From: Gordonia sp. SID5947
GTDB taxonomy: Bacteria; Actinomycetota; Actinomycetes; Mycobacteriales; Mycobacteriaceae
Reading direction: 5' to 3'
DNA length: 64,000 nucleotides
Assembly (NCBI RefSeq): GCF_009862785.1
Contig: NZ_WWHU01000001.1
Location: forward strand, 2,356,001-2,420,000
In this document: positions 46,159 to 58,320 of the stretch, in pieces
How positions within the stretch are numbered: the stretch's first letter is position 1
Layout: every line of letters begins with the position of its first letter
Program-made: the position numbers and the translations under genes
The notes under the pieces: model-generated
What the model saw: the letters and a program-made list of their open reading frames with translations, nothing else
Told to the model about the DNA's origin: nothing
The model's database searches: none

Positions 46159-47319
46159 ATGACCACCTTTGACGAGACGATCCTCGACAACCTCGAGATC
46201 GAGCTCCCCTCCTGGGCATTCGGCAACTCCGGCACCCGGTTCAAGGTGTTCGGCACCCCGGGCACCCCGCGCACCGTCCACGAGAAGATCGCGGACGCCG
46301 CCAAGGTCAACGAACTCACCGGGCTCGCCCCGACCGTCGCGCTGCACATCCCGTGGGACACCGTCGACGACTACCGGGCGCTCGGTACCTACGCACAGGA
46401 TCTCGGTGTGCGGCTCGGCACGATCAACTCGAACACCTTCCAGGACGACGACTACAAGTTCGGCAGCCTCACCCACACCGACAAGACGGTGCGGCAGAAG
46501 GCCATCGATCATCACCTCGCCTGCATCGACGTGATGGGCCAGACCGGCTCACGCGACCTCAAGATCTGGCTCGCCGACGGCACCAACTATCCGGGCCAGG
46601 GCGACATCCGCGGCCGGCAGGACCGTCTCGCCGAATCGCTCGCGACCATCTACCAGCACATCGGTGACGACCAGCGACTCGTGTTGGAGTACAAGTTCTT
46701 CGAACCCGCGATGTATGTCACCGACGTGCCCGACTGGGGGACCTCCTACGCACATGTGACCGCACTCGGTGAACGCGCGATGGTCTGCCTGGACACCGGA
46801 CACCACGCGCCGGGTACCAACATCGAGTTCATCGTCGCGCAGCTGCTGCGACTGCAGAAGCTCGGTTCGTTCGACTTCAACTCGCGCTTCTACGCCGACG
46901 ACGACCTCATCGTCGGTGCCGCGGACCCGTTCCAGCTGTTCCGGATCCTCTTCGAGGTCATCCGGGGCGGCGGTCTCGACGAGGGCTCTCCGGTCGCCCT
47001 CATGCTCGACCAGTGCCACAACGTCGAGGAGAAGATCCCCGGCCAGATCCGTTCGGTGCTCAACGTCCAGGAGATGGCCGCACGCGCCCTCCTCGTCGAC
47101 ACCGACGCGCTGACCGCGGCCCAGGAGAACGGAGACGTGCTGGGCGCCAACGCCATCATGATGGACGCGTTCTACACCGACGTCCGCCCGATGCTGGCCC
47201 AGCGCCGCGAGGCCCGCGGCCTGCCCGCCGATCCGATGGCCGCCTACGCCGAGTCCGGATATGCCGAGCGCATCGCCGCGGAGCGCGTCGGCGGTACCCA
47301 ATCCTCCTGGGGCGCCTGA
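46159..47319 (+). CDS. rhaI: L-rhamnose isomerase (xylose-isomerase-like type)
   Basis: A 386-residue TIM-barrel sugar isomerase converting L-rhamnose to L-rhamnulose. It is of the non-E. coli RhaI type. Visible elements are VALHIPWDTVDDYRALG, LKIWLADGTNYPGQGD, LEYKFFEP (catalytic Glu), CLDTGHHAPGTNIE and the metal-site FNSRFYADDDL. ATG 46159 (MTTFDETIL) was chosen over the upstream in-frame GTG-type start at 46075, which would include the operator. It precedes the aldolase fusion by 47 bases. Confidence 0.9.
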   Translation: MTTFDETILDNLEIELPSWAFGNSGTRFKVFGTPGTPRTVHEKIADAAKVNELTGLAPTVALHIPWDTVDDYRALGTYAQDLGVRLGTINSNTFQDDDYKFGSLTHTDKTVRQKAIDHHLACIDVMGQTGSRDLKIWLADGTNYPGQGDIRGRQDRLAESLATIYQHIGDDQRLVLEYKFFEPAMYVTDVPDWGTSYAHVTALGERAMVCLDTGHHAPGTNIEFIVAQLLRLQKLGSFDFNSRFYADDDLIVGAADPFQLFRILFEVIRGGGLDEGSPVALMLDQCHNVEEKIPGQIRSVLNVQEMAARALLVDTDALTAAQENGDVLGANAIMMDAFYTDVRPMLAQRREARGLPADPMAAYAESGYAERIAAERVGGTQSSWGA

Positions 47320-47366
47320 CCTCCCGACCGACCCCGACCGTCTCGAATCACGAGGAGAACCCTCTC

Positions 47367-49399
<2,033 letters not shown>

Positions 49400-49403
<4 letters not shown>

Positions 49404-50887
49404 GCCGCTCATCACGGTCCGCCCAGGTCGCCGCAATCGACCTGGGCGCGACCAGCGGACGCGTGATGCTCGCCGACATCTCGAAAGGCCGGCTCGAACT
49501 CGAACAGGTCGCGAGGTTCACCAACGATCCGGTCCATCTCTGGAACGGGGAACGTACTGCGCTGCACTGGGATCTGCCCGGACTGTTCCGCGACGCCTGC
49601 GCGGGACTCGCCGAGGCGGGACGCCAGTCCGACAACCTGGTCGGTGTCGGCGTCGACTCGTGGGCCGTCGACTACGCGCTCCTGCGCGACGGCCGGATGC
49701 TGGGTCTCCCGCATCACTACCGCGATGCCCGGACCGCCGAAGGTGTCGATGCGGTACACGCCGAGCTCGGGCCGGTCGACCTCTACCTGCGCAACGGCCT
49801 GCAGTTCCTGCCCTTCACAACCGTGTATCAACTGGCGGCAGAGAAGCGGGACGGTCTTCTCGACCAGGCCGACAGCGCACTGCTGATCCCGGATCTCATC
49901 ACGTACTGGCTCACCGGCCGTCGCGGCACCGAACGCACCAATGCGTCGACCACCGGGTTGCTCGGCATCAACGGCCAGTGGGATGACTCGATGCTCGAAC
50001 GCCTCGGTCTGCCCGACGGATTGTTCCCCGACATCGTCGAGACCGGGACCGATCAGGGACCGCTGCTCTCCGACGTCGCCGACCGTCTCGGTCTGGTGGG
50101 TCGGCCGCACGTCACCGCGGTCGCATCGCACGACACGGCTTCGGCGGTCGCCGCGATCCCGATGGATCCGTCATCGGCGGCCTATATCTCATGCGGCACC
50201 TGGGGACTCGTGGGTGTCGAACTCGAGGAGCCGGTGGTGTCCCGCGCCGGATGGAAGGCCAACTTCACCAACGAGGTCGGTGCCGACGGGCGAATCCGCT
50301 ACCTGCACAACGTGATGGGATTGTGGCTGCTCAGCGAGACGGTTCGGCAGTATCAGCGCGACGGTTACCGTGCCGATCTCGCGGAACTGCTCGCCCAGGC
50401 CGCCGAGGTCAGCCCGGTCTTCGATGTCTTCGACACCGATGACGCGCGATTCCTCCCTCCCGGCAACATGCCCGCTCGGATCCGCGACTGGTACACCGAA
50501 CGCGGCATGCAGCCGCCGATGACCCGTCCGGAGATGGTGCGCGCCATCGTCGAGAGCCTGGCCGCCGCATTCGCCGGCACCGTTCGGCAGGCCGCCGAAC
50601 TGTCCGGCAAGAACGTGGAATCGGTACATCTGGTCGGTGGCGGTTCACAGAACAGGCTGCTGTGCCAGCTCACCGCCGACCGACTCGGACTACCGGTGCT
50701 CGCCGGACCGGTGGAAGCGACCGCATTGGGCAATGTGCTCATCACCGCACGCGCACACGATCTGATCAGCGGCGATCTGGAGGCGATGCGGGCCATCGTC
50801 GCCGACCGGTTCCCGCCGCAACACTACGCACCCCGACGATCCCGTGGTACGCGTCACCACGCTGCGGTCGGAGCAGGAAAGGCATGA
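49400..50887 (+). CDS. rhaB: Rhamnulokinase
   Basis: A 495-residue FGGY-family sugar kinase that phosphorylates L-rhamnulose at C1. Motifs are [16 protein letters not shown] (phosphate 1), [26 protein letters not shown] and [24 protein letters not shown] (adenosine). ATG 49400 overlaps the aldolase stop, and its own stop overlaps the next start (ATGA at 50884). Confidence 0.95.
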
Positions 50888-52140
50888 CCATGCAACGCAG
50901 TTCTCACACGCAGCGCCGAGTTCCCAAGCCACGCGACCTCGCGCCGCTGATGCAGTTCAAGAAGCCGCAGTTCGATGCGAAGAAGCGTCGCCTCGACGCC
51001 GCGCTCACCATCGAGGACCTACGGAAGATCGCCAAGCGGCGCACCCCGAAGGCGGCGTTCGACTACACCGACGGGTCCGCCGAAGCGGAGCTGTCGATCG
51101 CTCGGGCGCGACAGGCGTTCTCCGACATCGAGTTCCATCCGGCGATCCTGCGTGACGTCTCCAAGGTCGACACCTCGTGCACCATCCTCGGCGACCGGTC
51201 CGAACTGCCTTTCGGCATCGCACCCACCGGATTCACGCGGATGATGCAGACCGAGGGCGAGTACGCCGGCGCCCGTGCCGCCGCCCGTGCCGGCATCCCG
51301 TTCTCGTTGTCCACCATGGGCACGGCTTCCATCGAGGATGTCAGGGCCGCCAATCCGCATGGCCGCAACTGGTTTCAGCTCTACATGTGGAAGGATCGCG
51401 AGCGGTCGATGGCGCTGGTCGACCGCGCCGCCAAGGCGGGTTACGACACGCTGCTGGTGACCGTCGACGTCCCGGTCGCCGGAGCGCGGCTGCGCGACAA
51501 GCGCAACGGCATGTCGATCCCGCCGGCGCTGACCGCCAAGACCGTGGTCAACGCCTTGCCACGGCCACAGTGGTGGATCGACTTTCTCACCACCGAACCG
51601 TTGGCGTTCGCGTCGCTGGACCGATGGTCGGGTACCGTCGCCGAGCTGCTGGACACCATGTTCGACCCGACGGTCACCTTCGACGATCTGGCCTGGATCA
51701 AGTCACAGTGGCCGGGCAAGCTGGTGGTCAAGGGCATCCAGACCGTCGAGGATGCCAAGGCCGTCACCGATCTGGGTGCCGACGGCATCGTCTTGTCGAA
51801 TCACGGTGGGCGCCAGCTCGACCGGGCGCCGATACCGTTTCACCTGCTGCCGGACGTCGCACGCGAGGTCGGCGACCGGACCGAGATCATCCTCGACACC
51901 GGCATCTCCTCCGGCGCCGACATCGTCGCCTCCATCGCGCTCGGTGCACGTTTCACTCTGGTCGGGAGGGCCTACCTGTACGGCCTGATGGCCGGCGGCG
52001 AGGCAGGCGTCGACCGGATGATCGAGATCCTCTCCGAACAGATCGCCCGCACCATGCGCCTGCTCGGGGTCGCCTCTCTCGACGAACTGACACCCGCCCA
52101 TGTCACCCAGCTCGAACGGCTCGCGCCCCGGCAGCGCTGA
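50884..52140 (+). CDS. lldD: FMN-dependent alpha-hydroxy-acid (L-lactate) dehydrogenase
   Basis: A 418-residue FMN TIM-barrel enzyme that oxidises L-lactate-type acids. It has [11 protein letters not shown], the FMN lysine in [12 protein letters not shown], the catalytic [31 protein letters not shown] and [18 protein letters not shown]. It is longer than typical lactate oxidases because of an N-terminal basic segment. Joined to rhaB by ATGA, it would convert the L-lactate made by the aldolase-dehydrogenase to pyruvate, completing rhamnose breakdown. Confidence 0.9.
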   Translation: MTMQRSSHTQRRVPKPRDLAPLMQFKKPQFDAKKRRLDAALTIEDLRKIAKRRTPKAAFDYTDGSAEAELSIARARQAFSDIEFHPAILRDVSKVDTSCTILGDRSELPFGIAPTGFTRMMQTEGEYAGARAAARAGIPFSLSTMGTASIEDVRAANPHGRNWFQLYMWKDRERSMALVDRAAKAGYDTLLVTVDVPVAGARLRDKRNGMSIPPALTAKTVVNALPRPQWWIDFLTTEPLAFASLDRWSGTVAELLDTMFDPTVTFDDLAWIKSQWPGKLVVKGIQTVEDAKAVTDLGADGIVLSNHGGRQLDRAPIPFHLLPDVAREVGDRTEIILDTGISSGADIVASIALGARFTLVGRAYLYGLMAGGEAGVDRMIEILSEQIARTMRLLGVASLDELTPAHVTQLERLAPRQR

Positions 52141-52165
52141 GTGGTGCTCGCGTGCCTCGGCCTGC

Positions 52166-52447
52166 TCAGTAGTCGAACGAGCTGTCGGTCCCCGTCGCCC
52201 CCGGTCTGATCCGGCGGATGTGAACACGACGGGCCAACCGGATCGCGGGCCGGACGAGGAACTCGATGCTGCCCAGCAGAAAGCACCAGGTTGCGGCGAG
52301 GGTCGTGCTCTCCCAGAAGAACAGGATGCTGCCGGCCACGAACCACATCGCGATCAACACGTCGTTGGCGATGCTGATCGTCTCCCAGCGCTGCCGGACC
52401 ACCAGCTCCTCGCGCCCGATCGTGAAGGTCACCTCGTCATCACTCAT
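52166..52447 (-). CDS. YrhK-like small membrane protein
   Basis: A 93-residue protein with two membrane segments (ISIANDVLIAMWFVAGSILFFW and TTLAATWCFLLGSIEFLV) and the YrhK-domain pattern REELVVRQRWETIS..GSxLFFWE..FLLGS..FLVRP. The family is common in actinobacteria and has no defined role. It lies between the converging rhamnose operon and the DHA2 exporter, on the exporter's strand. Confidence 0.75.
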   Translation of the reverse strand: MSDDEVTFTIGREELVVRQRWETISIANDVLIAMWFVAGSILFFWESTTLAATWCFLLGSIEFLVRPAIRLARRVHIRRIRPGATGTDSSFDY

Positions 52448-52522
52448 CCCGTCGGTCCTCTCCGATCAGCTCGCTCCATCCGTGTTGCCGCTGGCGATTC
52501 TGCACGACATCGACCTGCGGCG

Positions 52523-53986
52523 TCATCTCGCCGACGTCGTCACCTTCCGTCGTTCGGCGAATTGATCTGCCAACCCGACGGCAAGGGCGATGAGTACCAG
52601 CAGCGCAGCCGTCCCGAGTCCCACCTGGAAGGCCCGGGCCCAGTCGCCATGGGTGTCGGCCACCTGCGCGAAGAACACGGCTCCCACCATCGCGATACCC
52701 GCGGCGGAACCGATGCGCTGGCCGGTCTGCAGTACACCTCCGGCGATGCCGGCCTTGGACACCGGCACCTCGTCGAGACTCAGCGTGAGGTTCGGCGAGA
52801 TCACCAATCCGGAGCCGATCCCGGTCACCAGCAACGGGATTGCGGCGGCGTACCCGACATTGTGGCCGGGTACGAGGTGGACCGCCACCACCGTCGCCAC
52901 CATGCCGGCGACGACGAGCAGGAGCCCGAAGACCACCAGCTTGCGGCCGAACCTACCGACGATGTTGCCGCCGATACCCGCCGAGACCGCGGAGCCGAGC
53001 GCGAACGGGGTCACGGCGAGACCTGCCATCAGGGCCGAATATCCCAGTCCCTGCTGCACATAGAGCGTGTAGATGAAGAAGACGGTGGTGAAGCCGGCGA
53101 AGTACACGAGCGCGATCACGCAACCGAGCGAATACGACCGCACGGTGAACAACGAGAGATCGACGAGTTGCTGACGGCCACGGCCGGTCTGGTACCGCTC
53201 CCACCACACAAAGGCCAGCAGAAGCAGTCCGGCCACGACCAGCAGAAGCCATTTGCCGTTGCCTTTCCACTGCTGTTGCTGGACCAGCGGCAACATCAGC
53301 GCCACGACGCCTGCGCCGAGCAACACCACCCCGACCGGATCGAACGACGATGCACGCAGAGGCTGCTTCGTTTCTGCGGGGCGGGTGGGAATCAGCCGGA
53401 TCGCCGCCACGAACGCGAGGATACCGATCGGCACGTTCACGAAGAAGACCCATCGCCAGCCGTGCTCTTCCCCACCGATCTGGATGAGGATGCCGCCGAG
53501 CAACGGCCCGACCGCCGTCGAGATGCCGATGGTGGCCGCGAACATCCCGAACGCCTTGCCGCGTTCGGCGCCCCGGAACAGGAGCTGGATGAGTCCCGAC
53601 ACCTGCGGGCTGAGTATGCCGCCCGCGACACCCTGGATGAGCCGCGAGACGACGAGTGTGCCCGGCCCCGGCGCGAGACCGCACGCCGCGGACGCGGCGA
53701 CGAAGAGCGTCAACCCCACGAGGAATGTGGTCTTCCGTCCCCTGGCGTCCCCGACTCGGCCGGCGGGCACCAGCACGAGGCCGAAGGTCAGCGCATACCC
53801 GGATACCACCCACGACAGATCGGCCGATGTCGCGCCGAGCCCCTCCTCGATCGACGGCAACGCCACGTTGACGATCGAGACGTCGAGCAGGGTCATGAAA
53901 CCGACCACCAGGCATACTGCCAACGCCTTCCAGCGCCGCGGATCGGGCTGGTACTGATCGGAGAAAGGGTCGGGCGGTGTCGACAT
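52523..53986 (-). CDS. DHA2-family (14-TM) MFS drug/proton exporter
   Basis: A 487-residue EmrB/QacA-type exporter with fourteen hydrophobic segments. The antiporter signatures are LLDVSIVNVALPSIEEGLG in TM1, WVVSGYALTFGLVLVPAGRVGDARGRK in the TM2-3 loop and GPLLGGILIQIGGEEHGWRWVFFVNVPIG in TM5. It is divergent from the LacI gene, which may therefore also control it. Its substrate is unknown; nothing links it directly to rhamnose. Confidence 0.9.
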   Translation of the reverse strand: MSTPPDPFSDQYQPDPRRWKALAVCLVVGFMTLLDVSIVNVALPSIEEGLGATSADLSWVVSGYALTFGLVLVPAGRVGDARGRKTTFLVGLTLFVAASAACGLAPGPGTLVVSRLIQGVAGGILSPQVSGLIQLLFRGAERGKAFGMFAATIGISTAVGPLLGGILIQIGGEEHGWRWVFFVNVPIGILAFVAAIRLIPTRPAETKQPLRASSFDPVGVVLLGAGVVALMLPLVQQQQWKGNGKWLLLVVAGLLLLAFVWWERYQTGRGRQQLVDLSLFTVRSYSLGCVIALVYFAGFTTVFFIYTLYVQQGLGYSALMAGLAVTPFALGSAVSAGIGGNIVGRFGRKLVVFGLLLVVAGMVATVVAVHLVPGHNVGYAAAIPLLVTGIGSGLVISPNLTLSLDEVPVSKAGIAGGVLQTGQRIGSAAGIAMVGAVFFAQVADTHGDWARAFQVGLGTAALLVLIALAVGLADQFAERRKVTTSAR

Positions 53987-54057
53987 GTCTGTAGTGAACC
54001 ACCTCGTATCGTGTCGGGCGCGCCACTCCGGCCGCCCCGATCTGGTGAGATGAACGC

Positions 54058-55071
54058 ATGGGAGTGAGCGTGCGTGACGTCGCGGCGGCGGCGTCTGTAT
54101 CCATCGGCACGGTTTCCAATGTGCTCAACGCCCCCGACAAGGTCGCGCCGGCCACGGTCGTCCGGGTCCAGGCCGCCATCGAAGAGCTCGGGTTCGTCCG
54201 CAACGATGCCGCCCGTCAGCTGCGCGCGGGCAGATCCCGGTGCGTCGGCCTCGTCGTCCTCGACGTCGGCAACCCCTTCTTCACCGATATCGCCAGGGCC
54301 GCCGAACGCCGTGCAGGCGAACACGACCTGACCGTGCTGCTCGGCACCTCCGACGACGACGAACGACGCGAACACGCGTACATCGACGCCTTCGACGAGC
54401 AACGCGTCTACGGACTCCTGGTGTCCCCCATCGGCGACGACCTCGAGCGCCTCGACCTGCTCCGGCGGCGCGGCACGCCGGTGATCCTGGTCGACCGGGA
54501 CGCGGGCGGCTCGCCGTTCGACTCCGTGGCGGTCGACGACATCGCCGGGGGCCGACTCGCCGTGTCCCATCTCTGCTCGATCGGACGTCGCCGCATCGCG
54601 TATGTCGGTGGGCCGACGGGACTTCGCCAGGTGGCCGACCGCTTGCGCGGCGCCGAGTTGGCCGTGGCCGAGGTCGACGGCGCGTCCCTGGAAGTGATGC
54701 AGACATCGGCGCTCAGCGTGCTCGCGGGCCGCGAGGTCGGGGAATCGCTGCAGCGCAGGAGTCCGGCGAACCGTCCAGACGCGGTGTTCTGTGCCAACGA
54801 CCTCGTCGCGATCGGCGTCCTGCAGGCCTTCACGATGCTGGGCGGTGAGGTGCGCGTCCCCGACGACATCGCCCTGATCGGGTACGACGACATCGACTTC
54901 GCGCGCTCCGCGGTTGTGCCGCTGTCCTCGGTCCGGCAGCCCACGTCCCTCATCGGCGCGACCGCCGTCGATCTGTTGATCTCTGCGGCCACCGAGTCGC
55001 CATCACGACACCGACCGTCGAATCCGGTCTTCCAGCCGGAACTGGTGGCGCGCGCGTCGACACTCGGTTGA
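54058..55071 (+). CDS. LacI-family transcriptional regulator
   Basis: A 337-residue LacI repressor: N-terminal helix-turn-helix VSVRDVAAAASVSIGTVSNVLNAPDKVAPATVVRVQAAIEELGF with hinge residues RNDAARQLRAGRS, and a periplasmic-binding-like ligand domain (VGLVVLDVGNPFF, VDDIAGGRLAVSHL, IGYDDIDFAR). It sits just after the rhamnose region, beyond the divergent DHA2 gene. As the only LacI protein here, it probably binds the two TTGAAACG-type palindromes. The effector is probably rhamnose or a derivative, by context. Confidence 0.9.
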   Translation: MGVSVRDVAAAASVSIGTVSNVLNAPDKVAPATVVRVQAAIEELGFVRNDAARQLRAGRSRCVGLVVLDVGNPFFTDIARAAERRAGEHDLTVLLGTSDDDERREHAYIDAFDEQRVYGLLVSPIGDDLERLDLLRRRGTPVILVDRDAGGSPFDSVAVDDIAGGRLAVSHLCSIGRRRIAYVGGPTGLRQVADRLRGAELAVAEVDGASLEVMQTSALSVLAGREVGESLQRRSPANRPDAVFCANDLVAIGVLQAFTMLGGEVRVPDDIALIGYDDIDFARSAVVPLSSVRQPTSLIGATAVDLLISAATESPSRHRPSNPVFQPELVARASTLG

Positions 55072-55104
55072 GACCACCACCTCAGCTGCGTGGCATGCGT
55101 GAGA

Positions 55105-56289
55105 TCAGCGCTCGAATGCCTCCGCCACCGCTGCCTCGCTCAGCCCGTAGTCGGCAAGACTGTATTGATGCTGGGGCTTCCGTGCACCCGACTGACTCTC
55201 CGCGTCGAGGGCAACCATCGCGGCTCGCGCCTCGTCGGTGAACTCCGCACCCAACGCGGTGTACACCCGCTCGACGGTGCCGAACGGATCGTTGCGCAGA
55301 TCGGTGAAGTCGATGTCGAGGAACTGCGACGGGTCGTGGTTGCTGCGAGCCGCCTCGAACTCGCGGAGCCCGCGTGACCAGAGTTCGAGCTGCGCCTCAC
55401 CGATCTTGTCGCCCACGAAGGTGTTCGACCACCCCGGCGTCGCATGCTCGGCCAGACTGCACATCGACGCGATGATCGTCTCCGGGGGCCGGTGGGTCTG
55501 GATCACCAGCGCGTCGGGATAGGCTGCCATCAACGAATCGAGCGCGAACATGTGGCTCGGATTCTTGAGGACCCAGCGCTTCTCCGGGTCGTTGAGTCCG
55601 ATCATCTGCAGATTACGGCGGTGCCGCCGATAAGTGGGCGTCCAGTCCTGTTGCGCGAGCCACCGCGAGTAGGTGGGCAGATAGGCCAGCGACTCATACG
55701 AGATCGACATGACGTTCTGCCGCAACAGTTGCCAGCACTCCTCCACCTCACCCGCGTCGAGGTAGTGCAGCCCCATGAACTCGGGGTTCGCGACATGGTG
55801 TTTCTCGAGCCCGGCGTTGATCTGCTGATATACCGGGTTCGACGCCCAGGTCTCCCGCGGAGGACGGGGCTGGGGGAACTCGGCCAGCCACATCTCCAGT
55901 CCCTGATGTGCCGGATCCGCGGTGAGAAGACGGTGCAGGGCGGTGGTGCCGGTCCTCGGCAACCCCGTCACGAAGATCGGCCGAGTGATCGGCACGTCGA
56001 CGTACGACGGATTGTTCTGCCACGACGACTCGGACAGAAGTCGCGCGATCAGCGCGCCCTTGAGGAAGAAGCGGAACATCTTGCTTCCGAGCTCGGTCAG
56101 GTCGGCATCGCGCGCATACGACTCGAGCAACACCTCGAGTGCCTCACGGTAGTCGCCCCGGTCACCGAAGTCGTCGAGTCCCGTCGCCCGCATGGCTGAT
56201 TCGTGGAGATCGGCGAAGGTTCCCACATTGATTCTCGGCCCGCTCGCTGCGCTCCCGGCCCCGGTGATCCGTGGAGTGGCGCTAGTCAT
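55105..56289 (-). CDS. Sulfotransferase-family protein
   Basis: A 394-residue PAPS-dependent sulfotransferase-fold protein. The 5'-phosphosulfate loop is FVTGLPRTGTTALHRLL, and the 3'-phosphate region includes RWVLKNPSHMFALDSLMAAYPDALVIQTHR. Its N-terminus carries an extra TGAGSAASGPR encoded by a repeat (56237-56258) found also in cysN and hsaA. It overlaps the stop of the SDR gene by 8 bases in an operon with hsaB and hsaC. Such proteins occur in actinobacterial steroid clusters without a proven reaction there. Confidence 0.85.
   Translation of the reverse strand: MTSATPRITGAGSAASGPRINVGTFADLHESAMRATGLDDFGDRGDYREALEVLLESYARDADLTELGSKMFRFFLKGALIARLLSESSWQNNPSYVDVPITRPIFVTGLPRTGTTALHRLLTADPAHQGLEMWLAEFPQPRPPRETWASNPVYQQINAGLEKHHVANPEFMGLHYLDAGEVEECWQLLRQNVMSISYESLAYLPTYSRWLAQQDWTPTYRRHRRNLQMIGLNDPEKRWVLKNPSHMFALDSLMAAYPDALVIQTHRPPETIIASMCSLAEHATPGWSNTFVGDKIGEAQLELWSRGLREFEAARSNHDPSQFLDIDFTDLRNDPFGTVERVYTALGAEFTDEARAAMVALDAESQSGARKPQHQYSLADYGLSEAAVAEAFER
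56237..56258. repeat. REP-like repeat inside the sulfotransferase N-terminus
   Basis: GGCCCGCTCGCTGCGCTCCC.. at this position is close to the repeats at 16767 (between genes), 37173/37209 (cysN) and 61127 (hsaA). Read on the coding strand it encodes GAGSAASGP just after the start codon region. Confidence 0.7.
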
Positions 56290-57079
56290 GGTATTCCCCG
56301 CAGTTCACGTCGAGTGTGTGTCCGGTGATCGCACTCGCCATCGGCGATGCCAGGAACACCACCGCTTCGGCGATCTCGTCTGGCTCGGGCAATCTCTTGA
56401 GATCCGACTTGCTCGCGGTCTGTTCGTAGACCTGCTCCTCGGTGATCCCGTACTTCTTCGCGACCTCGCCGAAATACCACTTCAACTGGTCGTCCCAGAT
56501 GTATCCGGGCGCTACGGTGTTGATCCGGATTCCCTTGTCGCCCAGCTCTGTCGCCAGTGTCTGTGACATGGCAAGCATCGCCGACTTCGCGAGCTTGTAA
56601 CTCCCGTAGCGAGGCTCGGAGTGCCGGATGACCATCGAATTGATGTTGACGAAGGCGCCGTCGGTCTCGGCGAGGGGATCGGTGAAAGCCTTGATGACGC
56701 GCAGTGTCCCCAGCACGGTGAGGTCGAGACTCGCGGTGATGTGGTCGAAGTCGGTGCGCGCCAACGGCTTCATCGACGGCAGGGCAAACGCGTTGTTCAC
56801 CACCACATCCGCCCGGCCGAACTCTGCGATCGTCGCCGACACCAGTCCGTTCACCGCATCGTCGTCGGTGATGTCGGTCGGCACCACAAACGAGGTGCCG
56901 CCTGCCGCGTCGATCTCCGCCGCAACCTCTTTCAACCGCGACTCGGTCCGCGCCGCCAACACGACCTTCGCACCCGCAGCCGCGGCACGCATGCAGATCG
57001 ATCGGCCGAGACCCGGCCCCACCCCGGACACCACGACCACCTTGTCGGCCAGGAGCCCACGAGAAACCGCTGACGTCAT
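56282..57079 (-). CDS. Short-chain dehydrogenase/reductase of the hsa operon
   Basis: A 265-residue SDR with VVSGVGPGLGRSI, NNAFALPS, INSMVIRH and YGSYKLAKSAM (catalytic Ser, Tyr and Lys). ATG 57079 overlaps the stop of the DUF1214 gene (ATGA). Placed with hsaA, hsaB and hsaC, it may be a hydroxysteroid dehydrogenase or act on a ring-degradation intermediate; the sequence does not fix the substrate. The loop after the cofactor motif (GPGLG) differs from the usual GxxxGIG. Confidence 0.88.
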   Translation of the reverse strand: MTSAVSRGLLADKVVVVSGVGPGLGRSICMRAAAAGAKVVLAARTESRLKEVAAEIDAAGGTSFVVPTDITDDDAVNGLVSATIAEFGRADVVVNNAFALPSMKPLARTDFDHITASLDLTVLGTLRVIKAFTDPLAETDGAFVNINSMVIRHSEPRYGSYKLAKSAMLAMSQTLATELGDKGIRINTVAPGYIWDDQLKWYFGEVAKKYGITEEQVYEQTASKSDLKRLPEPDEIAEAVVFLASPMASAITGHTLDVNCGEYHD

Positions 57080-58320
57080 CCCAACATCCTTTCGGCAAAG
57101 GCACGCTGCCGCGCCGCGATTCGTTCGGCCCAACCGGCCGCATCGATGACATTGTCCGACCAGTACGGCAGGTGCGCCTCGACATCGTCGATGTCGATCA
57201 CCTGCGCTGTGGGACCGCCTTCGGCCGGGATCGGGTGCTCGGTGCGCTGCCAGCGGAACTGCATGATGCCGGTGGTGCGGCCGGTGGTCTCGATCCAGTT
57301 GGCGATCCCCGGATTACGACGCGACACGATCATTCTGATCATGCCGTCCGGATCGACCTGCGCCTGCGTCGAATTGAGGCTGGTCTGGTGGTTCACATAG
57401 TCCAGCGAGATGTACCACATGCTGCCCAACTGGAAGCCCTGGTACGGCGCATCCGATTTCGGCACCGTGATCACCATCGCCTCGTTGTCGGCCAGGCGGA
57501 AATGCCCGACCGATGACGACTGCGTCGCCAGGCCACCCGGCGTGAGGCGCGGCGCGGTGAACGTGTTCACCGGCTCGTCCAGATAGAACCACTTCGGAAA
57601 GTTGAACCAGGTGTTGATCCGCGAGGTGAGCATTTTGCCTGCGGTGGCGTAACGACGCGTCACACGGGCGAGATCCGGCTCCTCCGGGGCGGTTCCGACG
57701 GTGTCGGCCCGCTCGATGGAGATGGAGCCCTTGGTCGCGTTCCAGTCGCTGTAGACCTCGCGCACCGACAGCATCGACGCCCCGTCGGCCAGCACGAAGT
57801 AATCGTCGCGGTCCTCGTCGATCGGCGGCCCGAAGGTGATCTCGAAGTTGCCGTCCGCGTCGATGGGGATCCGGCGGTCGTCGAACGCGTCGTCACCGCC
57901 GGGGACGTTCGACGCGGTGTACTCGCCTGCGAGCACCTGGAAACTCAGATCGACTGTGCTGCCGCGATGCCCGCGGACCACGTACGTCCCATGCGTCTCC
58001 AGATCGGCGTGGTAGTAGAGAGTGTCCGGGTTGTCGAGGCCCATCTTCGTCGTCGGTCCGGTGGACGTGATGAAGTTGGGGTGGCTCTTCTGCCGTGTCC
58101 GGACCAGTTGCACGATCGCGGCGATGCTCCCGGCGAGATAGTCGTATCCCTCCGCGAGATCCTGCTCGCTCTCGACGAATTCGGCCGAGGCGATCAACCT
58201 CTCCGCCTCCGCGATCGCATCGGTCAGGGGGCGCGTGACATCGACCGGACGCTCGATCACGCCGCGGTCGGTGGTCGTGGTCTCGGCCGTGTCGATTGAT
58301 TCGCTCGTCGATGAACTCAT
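57076..58320 (-). CDS. DUF1214-domain protein
   Basis: A 414-residue protein with a DUF1214-type C-terminal half (MWYISLDYVNHQTSLN, IRMIVSRRNPGIANWIETTGR, GIMQFRWQR). The N-terminal part begins DPDTLYYHADLETHGTYVVRG-like (NPDTLYYHADLE). The family occurs beside steroid and aromatic clusters with no defined role. The start ATG 58320 overlaps the hsaB stop (ATGA), so it is co-expressed with the HsaAB monooxygenase genes. No metal or cofactor motif is recognised. Confidence 0.8.
   Translation of the reverse strand: MSSSTSESIDTAETTTTDRGVIERPVDVTRPLTDAIAEAERLIASAEFVESEQDLAEGYDYLAGSIAAIVQLVRTRQKSHPNFITSTGPTTKMGLDNPDTLYYHADLETHGTYVVRGHRGSTVDLSFQVLAGEYTASNVPGGDDAFDDRRIPIDADGNFEITFGPPIDEDRDDYFVLADGASMLSVREVYSDWNATKGSISIERADTVGTAPEEPDLARVTRRYATAGKMLTSRINTWFNFPKWFYLDEPVNTFTAPRLTPGGLATQSSSVGHFRLADNEAMVITVPKSDAPYQGFQLGSMWYISLDYVNHQTSLNSTQAQVDPDGMIRMIVSRRNPGIANWIETTGRTTGIMQFRWQRTEHPIPAEGGPTAQVIDIDDVEAHLPYWSDNVIDAAGWAERIAARQRAFAERMLG

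Noticed and set aside
55105..56289. Functional link between the sulfotransferase and the cysD-cysNC-cysQ operon
   Set aside because: PAPS supply is a general cell function, and the two loci are 17 kb apart with no shared site, so co-location is weak evidence.
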